A DNA stretch of 64,000 nt from Mytilus trossulus (taxonomy: Eukaryota > Mollusca > Bivalvia > Mytilida > Mytilidae): NCBI RefSeq assembly GCF_036588685.1, contig NC_086382.1, positions 61,460,987 to 61,524,986 of the forward strand, given 5' to 3'. Below are positions 23,294-34,145 of this stretch, in pieces (positions within the stretch are counted from its first letter, which is position 1; each line of letters begins with the position of its first letter). The position numbers were made by a program, and so were the translations under genes. The notes beneath the pieces were generated by a model. It was given only the letters and a program-made list of their open reading frames with translations. It was not told where the DNA came from and did no database searches.

Positions 23294-26200
23294 CTGAAAA
23301 AAGAAATTTCAGATTAAGGATTGAAATTAGCGTGTCATGAAAAATAACATTATTTATCATTTCACCAAAGTAGGTCGATAGCAAATTCTAGAATCCTCTA
23401 AGGTTTAATTTCATCGAGAAAATCGTATAAAAAACATTTTGCAGACCTCTTAACATTTTATAAAGTCAAAAACTAGCTACAACATGTTTTACACTGAATT
23501 AAGAAATTAGATTTAGATTTGAAATTAATCAGTTATATAATCACGTAGTTTGACAACATTTAAAGATGGCCTGAAAAGTACCACGAATAACCAATTCTTA
23601 AAGTTGTGTCAAAAGGTCTTTGGATTTTTTTTAATTTCTACATAATTTGCAAATATTAAATTGCATTTTGAAAAACCAATCTCATTGTATAGACTTCTGG
23701 TTTTTTTTTAATCAGACAATTTCCCTCGTTTTTTTGTTGTAGCTCGGAATTGCTTTTTTCTCAATCCATTATTGAATTTTGAAAACCGGTATACTACTGT
23801 TGCCTTAATTTCTTTCTATATATTTCAAATTTCGATTCGACATACGTAAGAACAGATTACATAATGATATTCCCATAATTTGTCAAGTGTTCACTCCTGA
23901 TAGGGTTATGGGACTGATGCTTCAATGCTTGCTCGTCAGATCATGCTTTCAAACACTTGATATGACTTCATTCTCTTAATCAGAATTTCTATCTAAAAAA
24001 CGATAACCCTAGTTTGTTTATTCAGATGTTGCTGGTGATTTATTTTTCACATGTCTTCTTTTGTAAACAACCGTTTTGTTTTTACCAAAAAACTGCTCAT
24101 TTATCACATGAAATAACATTAAAGGTGCCATTTTTTTTTGTTGAAGCTAGAGCAATTGTTTGAAAAAATACCTTGATGAGCTTTTTACAATTACAAATAT
24201 CTAACATTTTTGAAAAAATAATAACTGTTGGAATCATTTATACTGAAACTCACCTACGACTAGATACACGAGTACAATGGATAAAAGAGAAACACACATT
24301 ATAGTACCAATGCTGAATCTACTTCTACAGAATCGTGTTGATGACAGTGAAAAGTAGTATTTGTCTTGAAGGTCAGATCTTCTATAGTAAAATTGCGGTT
24401 TATCATTATCCATACACTCCAAAGTTATGGTACTATCTGCAATGGATATATAAAAAATAAGTGCATATTGTTTGTGAAACGCATGTTTCAAATTTTTAAG
24501 TATTTTCAAAAGATCCCTGTAATAAATGCATCCTCTTTCTATTTGTTTTGTTATGCAAACAAGTATTCAACTTACCATTTTTAATGGCGTATCTGTAATG
24601 GAAAGCACATTTTGGTCATACTTTTTAAATTGTGTGCCGTTCATTTCTGTCTATGATAACTAGAGGCTCCAAGGAGACTGCGTCCTTCATCTCCTATTTT
24701 TAATTTCAATTAGCAGGCAGGGCCAACGGGCACTTTTTTTAAACTAGATACCCTAATTATGATTGATTTGGTTATATTTGTCTCAGTTGTTTCAGAGGGT
24801 AAGACTTTAGTGAAATATTAAAAAAATAAAATGATTTTAAAGGGCAACAACTCCAAAACTGCAAAATTTCCTTAATTTCATTGGCAGCAACAAACCAACG
24901 GGTTGTCTGATTCATCTAAAATTTTTTACGACTGATGGATCTTAACCTGATAAACATTTACACAGTTATTAAATTTGCTCTATGTGCGATAATTTCTGAA
25001 TAAGCCAAAAGCTACATTTGACCACTATGTTATATTTTTAGCCATGTCTGCCATGTTGGTTGGCAAGCGGGGTCATTGGACACATTTCAATTAAACAATA
25101 TACCCTACTGATGATTGTGACAATTTGATTAAATTTGTCTCAGTATTTCAGGGAAGAAGATTTTTTGTAAGATAACTAAAATTTACGAAAATTTGGTAAA
25201 AACTGACTATAAAGGACAATAACTCCATAAGGGGTCAATTGACCATTTTGGTCATTTGAATTATTTGTAGATCTTACTTTGATTAAACTTATTGCTGTTT
25301 ACAGTTTATCTCTAGCTATAAAAATATTCAAGATAACAACTGCAAAATATACTTAAAATTACCAATTCAGGGGCAGCAACCCAAAAAACAGGGTTCCTTA
25401 TCAAATGTCAAAATCAATAAGTGATCTTCGACTTGTGTATTTCAAAATAGTTTGTTGACTGAACAGTATTTTTCAATTTCCTTTTATCTATTTCCATCTG
25501 AAAATTCTAAAGATTTACACAAACATCTTTAATTTAAAAAAACATTTTGGCGCTCTGAACTATTTTTCTCTATGATTTAATTTCACTTGCAGATATAATA
25601 ATGATGTCATGTCTCTTTTTAACTCATAGCCTAGTGAATGCCTAAATCTCATATATTCAAGGAAACTTGATATTTAGGATAATATCTTAACTAGAAGATC
25701 TACTTCATTATCGATCTTTTCTTCGATATTTACATATATAAACCACTTCAAATAGAAATTAATGACAAACTGTATCATGTTAACCTTCACTTTATAAACT
25801 TGCCATTTTTAAGTAGTACAATAGCCTTTGTCCCGTCGTGTGGTGTATTTATATCTTAATTAGTACTTTGCAAACTTGAATGTTAATAGGGAGGTTCTCC
25901 TAAACAAAAACTAATTCAAGAGAGTTATTAAGTCTCTGAAGACATTTAAAATCTTTAAATATCCGAATAATCGTCTTAACTGTACTTTAACGGATCGTGT
26001 CCTATTCCTGATTAGGACACATTGACTTGGTTTAAAGTCATTTGATAATGCATGCAATTTATAGAGAGAAACATTGACCCTGTCAACGCACACATAAATG
26101 ATGCTTTCGAGTTCGTACGAGCATCTCAGTCATAGGCTTTTGCCTCTGATTTGTTACTTTTAAATTATCGTATGAGGTTTATTTTTTTAAATTAACTATT

Positions 26201-29200
26201 GATGAGTTTCATTTCAAATAGTTTTGTATATAAATTGAACTTTTCGTTTTCATTAGAGACAAAAAATACCAAAGGAACATTAAAACTCTTAAATCGAAAA
26301 TACCACAAAACACAACAAAGAACACAAAGGAATGAGAAAGGTGAATTTAATTAACTAGAGGCTCTAAAGAGCCTGTGTAGCCCACCTTCGTCTATGTAAA
26401 TATTAGACAATGTAAGCAGATGGATTCATGACAAAATTGTGTTTTGGTGATGGTGATGTGTTTGTACATCTTACTTTACTGAACATTCTTAGCTGCTTAC
26501 AATTATCTCTATCTATAATGAACTTGGCCCAGTAGTTTCAGTGGAAAATGTTAGTGAAAATTGTTAAAAATTGACTATAAAGGACAATAACTCCTAAAGA
26601 AATCAACTGACCACTTCGGTTATGTTGACTTTTTTGTAATTCTTACTTTGCTGAACATCATTGCTATTTACTGTTTATCTCCATCTATAATAATATTCAA
26701 GATAATAACCAAAAAACAGCAAAATTTCCTAAAAATTACCAATTCAGGGGCAGCAACCCAACAACGGGTTGTCCGATTCATCTGAAAACTTCAGGGCAGA
26801 TAGATCTTGACCTGATAAACAATCGTACTCTGTCAGATTTGCTTTAATTGTTTTTGGTTTTTGAGTTATCAGCCAGAAACTGCATTTTTCCCCTATGTTT
26901 TATTTTTAGCCATGGTGGCCATCTTGGTTGGATGGCCGGGTCACCGGACACATTTTATAAACTAGATACCCCAAAGATGATTGTGGCCAAGTTTGGATTA
27001 ATTTGGCCCAGTAGTTTCAGAGGAGAAGATTTTTGTAAAGGTTACTAAAATTTTCTAAAAATGGTTAAAATTGACTGAAAGGGAAATAACTCCTAAAGGG
27101 GTCACCATTTCGGTCATGACGACTTATTTGTAAATCTTACTTTGATGAACATTATTGCTGTTTACAGTTTATCTCTACCTATAATAGTTTTCAAGATAAT
27201 AACCAAAACCAGTAAAATGTCCTTAAAATTACCAATTCAGGGGCAGCAACCTAACAACTGGTTGTCCGATTCATCTGAAAGTTTCAGGGCAGATAGATCT
27301 TGACCTGATAAACAATTTTACCTCAATCAGATTTGCTCTAAATGCTTTGGTTTTTGAGTTATAAGCGAAAAACTGCATTTTACCCCTATGTTCTATGTTT
27401 AGCCATGACGGCAATCTCGGTTGGCCGGGTAACCGGCCCCTTTTTTTAAACTAGATACCCCAATGATGATGGTGGCCAAGTTTGGTTTAATTTGGCCCAG
27501 TTGTTTCAGTGGAGACGATTTTTGTAAAAGTTAACGACGACGGACGACGGACGCAAAGTGATGGGAAAAGCTCACTTGGCCCTTCGGGCCAGGTGAGCTA
27601 AAAACTTGGTTGATCTTCAAAATAGTAGACAGATCCTGCTCTTCAAGTGGCTCCTGTTGTGTTGCCCATGTAATTGAAAGTTCGTAGATAAGTCAAATTC
27701 CGTAGGTCAAAATCAGAGAAAAGAGGACGGGATTGTGGTTACGACAATAAGAAAATGTCGGTCGTCATTTGGGAAACATGATGGTAAGTCAACTCGTGAA
27801 GGCGTCTTTATAATGTATGTGAGAATGATTTCAACTTGTCCACTTGGAACTTTTGCTTTAATAGCTTCCTTGTGAACAGCATTGCACAGTTTCATTGATT
27901 ATCAGCTGCGTTTTCTCGAAAATCTTCTCTGAAAATATTTTGCCACATTAATTCATCTTTTTTTGTAATAATGAAATTGATATCCGATCTTTAGTATTTT
28001 CATTTAGTGTTCTTGGACTAGTCATGATGCTGTGTGTTTTTCATCCAGGCTAATGAGTTTAACAGAACATTAGTGTCTTTTGAATATTTTATTAATTGTG
28101 ACTGTTTATTTAACGCATCATGTAAATATAACGGATTTTGATGAGACTGTTATTAAAGAGAGAGGGTTAGCGCTATAGAACCAGGTTTAATCCACCACTT
28201 TCTACATTTGAAAATGCCTGTACGAAGTCAGGAATATGACAGTTCTTATCTATTCGTTTTGATGCGTTTTGTTATTTGATTTTGCCATGTGATTATGGAC
28301 TTTCCGTGTTGATTTTCCTCCGAGTTCAGTATTTTTGTGATTTTACTTTTTCATACTTTTTTGGATATCCGTATGAATTGAAATTTGAAATGCTATTGGT
28401 AGTATAGACAGAAACGGTTTCGTAGATCAATGTATTGGAACTGTTAGTTTCTGTCACCGTACAGATTCTTTCCTATTGTTATTGGTAAATATGATATAGG
28501 TTAATACTTTGTTAACTATTAGATCAATCAAAGAGAAATGTGTTTTGAAATGAAACCGGTCATATATACTTTACTGTTCTCTGTTTTTACTTTTGTGTTT
28601 TGAGCGTCTTATTGTCCATGCAAACTACATCATATTGCTATGTCGTTCAGATGGCGTGAATCAGATGTGGATACTAAGAACATTCAAAGATCTTAAAGAG
28701 TACATACAATCTAGGACCATTTCATCTTGCAAAGTATTAAAACATTTGACTTTTCTATCCTTTACACAAGTAATCAACATTTAACAGTTTTGCGACAGTT
28801 GTTTTTAAGTCGTTTGATGTGTTATGATGTGTTTTGATCCGTTTTTGATCCGTTTAGAACTTTCCTCTGAATTCGGTATTTTTGTTATTTGCTTTTGGCA
28901 AACTGCAAGAAAAATTGAAACAGTTGTTCCTGCTTGTTTCATAAAAAAGAATGAACAACGTGTCTTGTCTAAGGAAGCGACCTTGTTAAAAATAACACTG
29001 ATTCAAACAAAACATTTCTCTGAATCTGACATTATCAGAAGCTTGATCTCTTGATTGACAACATATTTGTTACGTTTGTAGCACGTGCATTTCAACAAAA
29101 AACAGCAGTTCAATGGTAACCAGCTGTGTCCTCTTCTTGTCTTCTTTTTTATTCATTCGTATGATACTTATTTCATTCTCCTTGGGAAGAAAGAGAAGAT

Positions 29201-30840
29201 GTTAGCAGTATTCTTTAATTTTACTTTTCGCTATATAGATGATGATCTCTTACTTAATAACTCAAAATTTGGCGACTATTTTGAAAGCATCTAACCTATC
29301 GAACTTCATCAGATACAGTTGAGTCTGCATCATATCTAGACTTACATATAGAAACTACGAGGATTTGCTGAAAACAACATTTTACGACAAAATAAATGAT
29401 TTCAGCTTCCAAATTGTTAACTGTCCATTTCTATGAAACAATATTCCAACAGTACCTGCATGCGGAGTATACGGAGCATACCAAGATATTAAAGGGCTTG
29501 TATGTTTTTTCAAGATTTCATTGATAGAGAGTTGCTTCTCACATGAAAGCTATTAAACCAGAGGTTTTCCAAGTGATGAATTTGAAATCCTTGCTACGTA
29601 AATTTTACGAACGCCATCACAAGCAAGTAGCCCGTTATGTGATATCTGTTTCCAAAACTACAATCCCGTCCTCTCTTCCCCTAATGTGACCTACCAAATT
29701 AGACTTTATTAAGATATCATCGAGCTTTCAATTACATCAACAGCACAACAGGTGCCACCTATTGAACCGTATCTGCTTACCTTCCACGAAAGCAACGCCG
29801 GTTTGTGGTGTGGTTCGTGTTGCTCAGTCTTTATAGCGTTATAGAGTTGTGTCATTTGCACTCGTACTACATCTTCTGATATCTATATGTTGTGTTTTGT
29901 ATACATTAAGTGCTATTTGTCTGTTTGTCATTTTCTTTTTTCCATGGCGCTGTCATGTTTTTTCATCTTATGAGTTTGAATGTCTCGTTGATATCTCGTA
30001 CATCTCTTTCACGGATGAGTCTTTTGCCTCACGAAAAGCACGTCTGGTGTGAAAACTTTTAATCCAAATATCATGAATATCTATGACGAGTTTATTCACG
30101 GCTCCTAACGAGTGGTGAAAGAGATTCAGTCTGTTAATTATAGTTTGTATTTATAAATTGTATTTTGATATTCTTAAATGTAGATTTACCTATATCATGT
30201 ATATGTATTCTTTCTAATAAATACCGAGTGTTTGAATGAGAAAAGGCAAAACCAAAACATCACACTCACATGGGATGTTGCGGTATACATTTACAAAATC
30301 ATATTACGACGATAATATACGACGTACGTGATACAAATTAGAGTAAAACTATTGAATTGTTGACAGACATCATTTTAATTGAAGTTATTGAAAGAAATCC
30401 AATCAAATTTGATAGCAACCGTGTAATTAATTATAAAATACAATACCTTTTTTCACTAATGTCTGTAATATATTATAATCAATTCTGTAGTAGTCGCCAT
30501 TACTTAATATTTCTAGTCTTACATTAGAAAAATCTCCGATATTTTCGAATTCAGAATTCAGTAAGTCCTCTTTGCACAAAGCACTTGTATTGCACCTTGG
30601 ATTCACATTATTGAGCATGTAACACGGGTTGTAGTAATATCGGGTTGAATTGTTTTTGTCATAAGTTATGAAAGTTTGATTACTATTGTCTGTCAATACG
30701 GATTTGAGATCGATATTATCACTGCCATCGCCACCAATATACCAGAAACATTTAGGTTTGACTATTTGGGAAAAGCATACACGAATAAAAGGAGATAGAA
30801 CAACAACATTTAAGACAGTATTTAAGTAACAGCGATCCAT
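23130..30840 (-). CDS. M6PR: Cation-dependent mannose-6-phosphate-receptor-like gene (partial model)
   Basis: A type I membrane protein with a mannose-6-phosphate-receptor-homology (MRH) ectodomain, by family knowledge a carrier of lysosomal hydrolases from Golgi to endosome. Exon 1 (30840-30447) gives the signal peptide and N-terminal half. Exon 24436-24254 gives the end of the MRH domain (STITLECMDN, YYFSLSSTRFC) and the membrane segment. The last exon (23293-23130) gives the cytoplasmic tail LLYKKAVLGVSGLQLIPNAT followed by FWAALPGLIKDGY. The order 'membrane segment, LY+r, GxxG, P..FW..L..L..DG' matches the CD-MPR tail as I recall it. The C-terminal YERI fits a YxxPhi sorting signal. At least one exon between exon 1 and the 17-nt candidate exon was not found, and the joined product is therefore incomplete. 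Confidence 0.7.
24254..24436 (-). CDS. M6PR: M6PR-like exon: end of MRH domain and transmembrane segment
   Basis: Acceptor tatatatccattgcag and donor GTAG|gtgagt. 183 nt, phase 1 in and phase 1 out. Encodes STITLECMDNDKPQF, then YYFSLSSTRFC, then the membrane segment IGTIMCVSLLSIVLVYLVVG. Confidence 0.72.
24576..24592 (-). CDS. M6PR: Candidate 17-nt microexon of the M6PR-like gene
   Basis: Acceptor tgctttccattacag and donor AATG|gtaagt flank 17 nt reading (x)YAIKN(D) in the only phase that joins the next exon (D|STITLEC). The YAIKNDSTITLEC reading fits the MRH pattern preceding the conserved Cys. It cannot be joined directly to exon 1 (phase 1 against phase 2), so it implies a further undetected exon. 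Confidence 0.4.
24660..25440 (+). repeat. Older copy of the 'agaggctc' dispersed repeat
   Basis: Begins 'aactagaggctcc' and shares 'ttaaactagataccc', 'gggcaacaactcc', 'caacgggttgtc' and 'accaattcaggggcagcaac' with 26356-27600. It starts about 67 bp upstream (minus strand) of the candidate M6PR microexon. Confidence 0.75.
26356..27600 (+). repeat. 'agaggctctaaagagcc' dispersed repeat with internal ~492-bp tandem unit
   Basis: Opens with 'ctagaggctctaaagagcct' and closes with 'cacttggcccttcgggccag' followed by gtgagcta. Two internal units are offset by 492 bp (accaattcagg at 26739 and 27231). I recognise the ends as those of an abundant mussel repeat. The ends can partly pair. No ORF is supported. 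Confidence 0.78.
27715..27890 (-). mobile_element. Reverse-oriented RT retroelement remnant
   Basis: The reverse complement matches the 3' RT region of the element at 29560-29700 (minus-strand 'gcattgctgttcacaagg'-like words followed by a 'cgtaaattttac.aacgcc'-like block). It is shown as an open 60-codon stretch on the minus strand but is antisense relic sequence inside the M6PR intron. Confidence 0.55.
28150..28350 (+). repeat. 'gagagggttagcgctataga' family copy
   Basis: Closely matches 53045-53245 and 58675-58870 ('accaggtt.aa.ccacc', 'tacatttgaaaatgcctgt', 'atttgattttgccatg'). Located in the M6PR-like intron. Confidence 0.8.
29085..30100 (+). mobile_element. Degenerate non-LTR/Penelope-like RT retroelement, 3' part
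   Basis: One frame contains NFTFRYIDDDLLLNNSKFGD, matching the catalytic YIDD block of a reverse transcriptase. Downstream, in shifting frames, come SYLDLHIE-like and LLRKFYERHH-like stretches and then the 3' untranslated part ending near 30100 with 'atgacgagttta'. Multiple frameshifts and stops show it is dead. It lies in the intron of the M6PR-like gene in opposite orientation. Family (Penelope-like or other) is not settled. Confidence 0.65.
30447..30840 (-). CDS. M6PR: M6PR-like exon 1: signal peptide and MRH N-terminal half
   Basis: Starts MDRCYLNTVLNVVVLSPFIR, a plausible secretory signal. The ectodomain that follows has Cys pairs and N-glycosylation sites (NQT, NNST, NTS). Donor is AAAAAAG|gtattg, leaving one base. 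On its own this exon would be an orphan secreted protein; the link to the exons 6 kb downstream rests on the same strand, compatible order and the MRH-like Cys pattern, not on a found continuous transcript. Confidence 0.65.
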
Positions 30841-31628
30841 CGCTCGAATAATTGTTAGTTTTGTTTACATTCATTCGGAACTATTCATCGATAATCTATT
30901 TTTAGAACTATGATGAAAAGCCGAAAGCAGTATGAAACAGAACGGACCGTTAAACATTCTTTTAATTCGAATATGAATTTAAAAAAAAAGCTATTACGCA
31001 AAACCTATAATATAATGTTGTACTGTTACACCCCTGTCCCAGGTTAGAGGAAGGATTGGGAACCCGCTCACATGTATAACCCCGCCACATTCTGTATGTT
31101 GGTGCCTGTCCAAGTCCTCAAGTCCAAGTCAGGAGCCTGTAATTCAGTAGTTGTCGTTTGTTTATGTGTTACATATTTGTTTTTCGTTTATTTATTATTT
31201 TTATACATAACTTAGGCCATTAGCCATAAAAGCGCGAGGTCTGGCTAGCCACAAATACAGATTCAACCTCCCACTTTTTTCTTAAAATGTCCTGCTACAG
31301 TGCCAAATCAGGAAAATGGCAGTTGTTATCTTATAGTCTGTTTCTGTGCATGCAACATTGCCGTTTTTTGTTCTTTCTCAATCGTTTCATGACTTTCGAA
31401 CAGCGATATACTCTTTAGCCTGATAATGATAAATTAAGTTTATGTTTAGTCAAAAAGCATTTATGTAATAAAATTCAATCTATGACTTGATTGTTTTCTT
31501 TTAAAATGTAGCAGTTTTTTTTTTACAAAATTCGCTGAAAAGAAATAACATTTCATAAGTTTGATTATAAGTTGATGATCGGAAAAACCACAAATTTATT
31601 ATTTTGGTTCCATTTTGCTATGTTCTTG
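30841..31628. other. Intergenic with dispersed repeats
   Basis: 31020-31200 ('gtagttgtcgtttgtttatg', 'aagtcaggagcctgt') and 31215-31420 ('gaggtctggctagccac', 'aatggcagttgttatctta') are fragments of common dispersed families. An AATAAA on the minus strand (31595-31600) sits 29 nt past the 2H gene stop and is its likely poly(A) signal. Confidence 0.6.
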
Positions 31629-32303
31629 CTATATCTTTGAATATGGTATAAAAGTTTCCATAGATGTAAACAACATAGGAGTCGGTCTACTTAAAATTAT
31701 AGATGGAATATTACTTTTAATCCAATCTTCTAATTTCTTGCATTCCGGTTCTATGTCTTCTGCAATTTCCTTGAAATTGTATCCCAGAGTGATATGAAAT
31801 ATAAGATCGGAGTCAGACTTGTCAAAATGTTCCTTGCACCAATACCTCAAGTTTTGCAGGTGGGAATCCTGCTCATGAGAAGCAACATTTACAGTCATAA
31901 TTAAACTGGAACGATGGGGTCTTCTTAAGGTTTTCAAACCATTAAGGTGGATTGAATCGAACTTAGAAAATTCGTTTATCTTTTCGTCCATTTTGAATAA
32001 GGCTGGTTTCATGAGTTCAGTCATATTGTCCAGTTCCTTATCTGGTTGTTTCCCATCGTTCAATTTATATTGGTATGGATAAAACTTTTCCTTTTCGTGC
32101 CAGATATTATACACGGTCATATGATAAGTAGAGTAGTGTAATGGTTCGTAATACTTAGCAATGGGCGATGCCTTCAACACGTGGTACAGTTCCTCCAGCT
32201 TTGGTGTCATTTCACACATAGATATTATTGAATATCCATAAAAAGGCAAATAATGTCCATGTTGATCTATTTTAGCAGTCATGACGAGAAACAATTCTTT
32301 CAC
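31629..32303 (-). CDS. 2H phosphoesterase-superfamily protein (DUF1868-like)
   Basis: An intact intronless 224-residue protein starting MKELFLVMTAKID. It has the two H-x-T/S motifs of the 2H fold: H61-M-T63 in STYHMTVYN and H170-I-T172 in LIFHITLGYN, about 108 residues apart, which is the usual spacing. Members of this superfamily hydrolyse or transfer cyclic 2',3'-phosphates or related phosphoesters on RNA or nucleotides. No signal peptide or membrane segment is seen, so it is probably cytosolic. I place it near DUF1868 by motif context, but the exact family was not searched. The absence of introns, in a window where every other gene has them, suggests retrogene or horizontal origin, or simply a compact family. 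A decayed partial copy lies 3.6 kb away. Confidence 0.72.
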   Translation of the reverse strand: MKELFLVMTAKIDQHGHYLPFYGYSIISMCEMTPKLEELYHVLKASPIAKYYEPLHYSTYHMTVYNIWHEKEKFYPYQYKLNDGKQPDKELDNMTELMKPALFKMDEKINEFSKFDSIHLNGLKTLRRPHRSSLIMTVNVASHEQDSHLQNLRYWCKEHFDKSDSDLIFHITLGYNFKEIAEDIEPECKKLEDWIKSNIPSIILSRPTPMLFTSMETFIPYSKI

Positions 32304-32564
32304 TCGCCGTTGTAGTTCAGTTGTTTATAAGATATTATAATGTAACGTATTTGAAGGAAATTTCACCAGGTAAAAAATAACCTTGACCCTTATGGCACGA
32401 CCTGATATATATAATACTATTCAAATAAATGAATGATATCTAAAAATAGATAATAACGTCATATATCAAAATTCTATTTTTAGTTGTATATGAAAAGTGA
32501 TGCATAATTTGCAATACTCGTAAACAGTTAGGTATCGACATCAATTTTTTTACCGACATATGCA

Positions 32565-32880
32565 TAACATTTTTATACAACCGCAAACATTTTTTGGGGG
32601 TAAGTGTGCCAACAGTTTAGGAATAAAGGGATAAAAAGTGGTAAAAACAAACATTTTTTTGTAATTAATGGACAATAACATGAATAACTTGTGTGCAATT
32701 GTGGATCTCTCTGACATTGTACCACAAGGTTCCATATCACAAAAAGAAGGCTGGTATTGGGCTTTGGGGTATTTGCCACATTCATGCAGGAATTGGGGGC
32801 CAAAAAGGGCCGAAAACAAGCAAGTTTTGATTTTTCTACCCTGTATACCACATTGCCTCACATTCTCATTAAAAACAATT
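32565..32880. repeat. 'tacaaccgcaaa' dispersed repeat
   Basis: Related to 10415-10790. It is open by chance in several frames on both strands, none with protein character. Confidence 0.5.
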
Positions 32881-32999
32881 CACACACCTAATTAAATGGG
32901 CTTTTAAAAAGTCAAAATGTGAATATATATGTTCAAACTTTTTTATGTAATTTTTTAGTAGCAATAAACCAAAAAAACATGTCAATTGGACATGCTTTG

Positions 33000-33560
33000 A
33001 TACTATATATGCCCTTGAATTTTTACTAGATAACATTTTTGTTCGCTTTGGGGATTCCGTATATTGTCAGGTTATTGGAATTCCAATGGGGACTAACTGT
33101 GCACCATTTATTGCGGACCTGTTTTTGTATTGCTTTGAGTTACAATTTATGACAAAAATAAGCAAAGAACCATCGAAACAACATCTGATAAACAAATTTT
33201 ATAATACTTTTAGATACTTGGATGATATTTTGGCTCTCAATAATGACGACTTCAGTTTGTATACTTAAGAAATTTATCCTGTTGAACTTACTTTAAATAA
33301 AGTTAATACTAACAGTGACCACTGCCCTTTCCTCGATCAAATCTTTTATGGAAATATTCTTTATAAAGCACAAAGGTGTCGGTATTCACCTCAGAAACTA
33401 ACAAAACCTTTAAATAGATGTATTAAGAAGGGACATAGTTATGTTGTCAGGTCATTAAAAATTGCATATTTTGGCGTTAATATTGATTCACTTATAGGGT
33501 CTTTGCATCGGAACTAAACACAGTTATTCAAAAAACAGTTGTTGGCATGACACGGGTTAT
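33000..33560 (+). mobile_element. Reverse-transcriptase retroelement remnant
   Basis: Frame fragments contain GIPMGTNCAPFIADLFLYCF and, about 40 residues on, TFRYLDDILALNN, which are the RT fingers/palm motifs 4 and 5 in the right order and spacing. An in-frame stop follows (SLYT then TAA) and others lie downstream. No 5' region, endonuclease or terminal repeat is seen. It is a dead fragment that resembles the element at 29085-30100 in type. Confidence 0.75.
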
Positions 33561-33829
33561 GTTCTTCTCATATATGTTAGGATGGTATGCTACTAAACGG
33601 GAAGGATTGTGCCTTATGTACATATGATGAAATTATAATCTTTCAGTCAGTTTAATTGAAGTCTGAAGCTGTCAGTTAACTGCTAGTAGTCTGTTGTTAT
33701 TTATGTATTATTGTCTTTTGTTTATTTTCTTTGGCTACTTCTTCTGACATCAGACTCGGACTTCTCTTGAACTGAATTTTAATGTTCGTATTGTTATGCG
33801 TTTACGTTTTCTACATTGGCTAGAGGTAT

Positions 33830-34145
33830 AGGGGGAGGGTTGAGATCTCACAAACATGTTTAACCCCGCCGCATTTTTGCGCCTGTCCCAAGTCAGGAGC
33901 CTCTGGCTTTTGTTAGCCTTGTATTATTTTAATTTTAGTTTCTGATGTACAATTTGGAAATTAGTATATATAGCGTTCATTGTCACTGAACTAGTATATA
34001 TTTGTTTAGGGACCAACTGAAGGACGCCACCGGGTGCGGGAATTTCTCGCTACATTGAAGACCTGTTGGTGACCTTCTGCTGTTGTTTTTTTTTATGGTC
34101 GGGTTGTTGTCTCTTTGGCACATTCCCCATTTCCATTCTCAATTT
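33830..34145 (+). repeat. 'cattccccatttccattctc' dispersed family, near-complete copy
   Basis: Runs from 'gagggttgagatctcacaaa' to 'ccatttccattctcaatttt'. Same family at 43380-43640 and 49263-49580 (both reversed) and at 38430-38622 plus 39977-40005, where it is split by another insertion. Confidence 0.82.

Noticed and set aside
24577-24650. Longer alternative M6PR-like exon (reading NGTQFKKYDQNVLSITD) starting near 24647
   Set aside because: It accepts exon 1's phase but ends in phase 0, after which the next exon hits an immediate stop. The upstream acceptor lacks a pyrimidine tract and abuts a repeat.
27713-27895. 60-codon minus-strand frame resembling part of an MRH domain (EIILTY ... SCFPNDDRHF)
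   Set aside because: The same stretch in reverse complement is the 3' RT region of the retroelement seen at 29.5 kb, so the resemblance is coincidental.
28593-28784. 63-codon plus-strand frame inside the M6PR-like intron
   Set aside because: No family resemblance; opposite strand to the host gene and next to RT relics.
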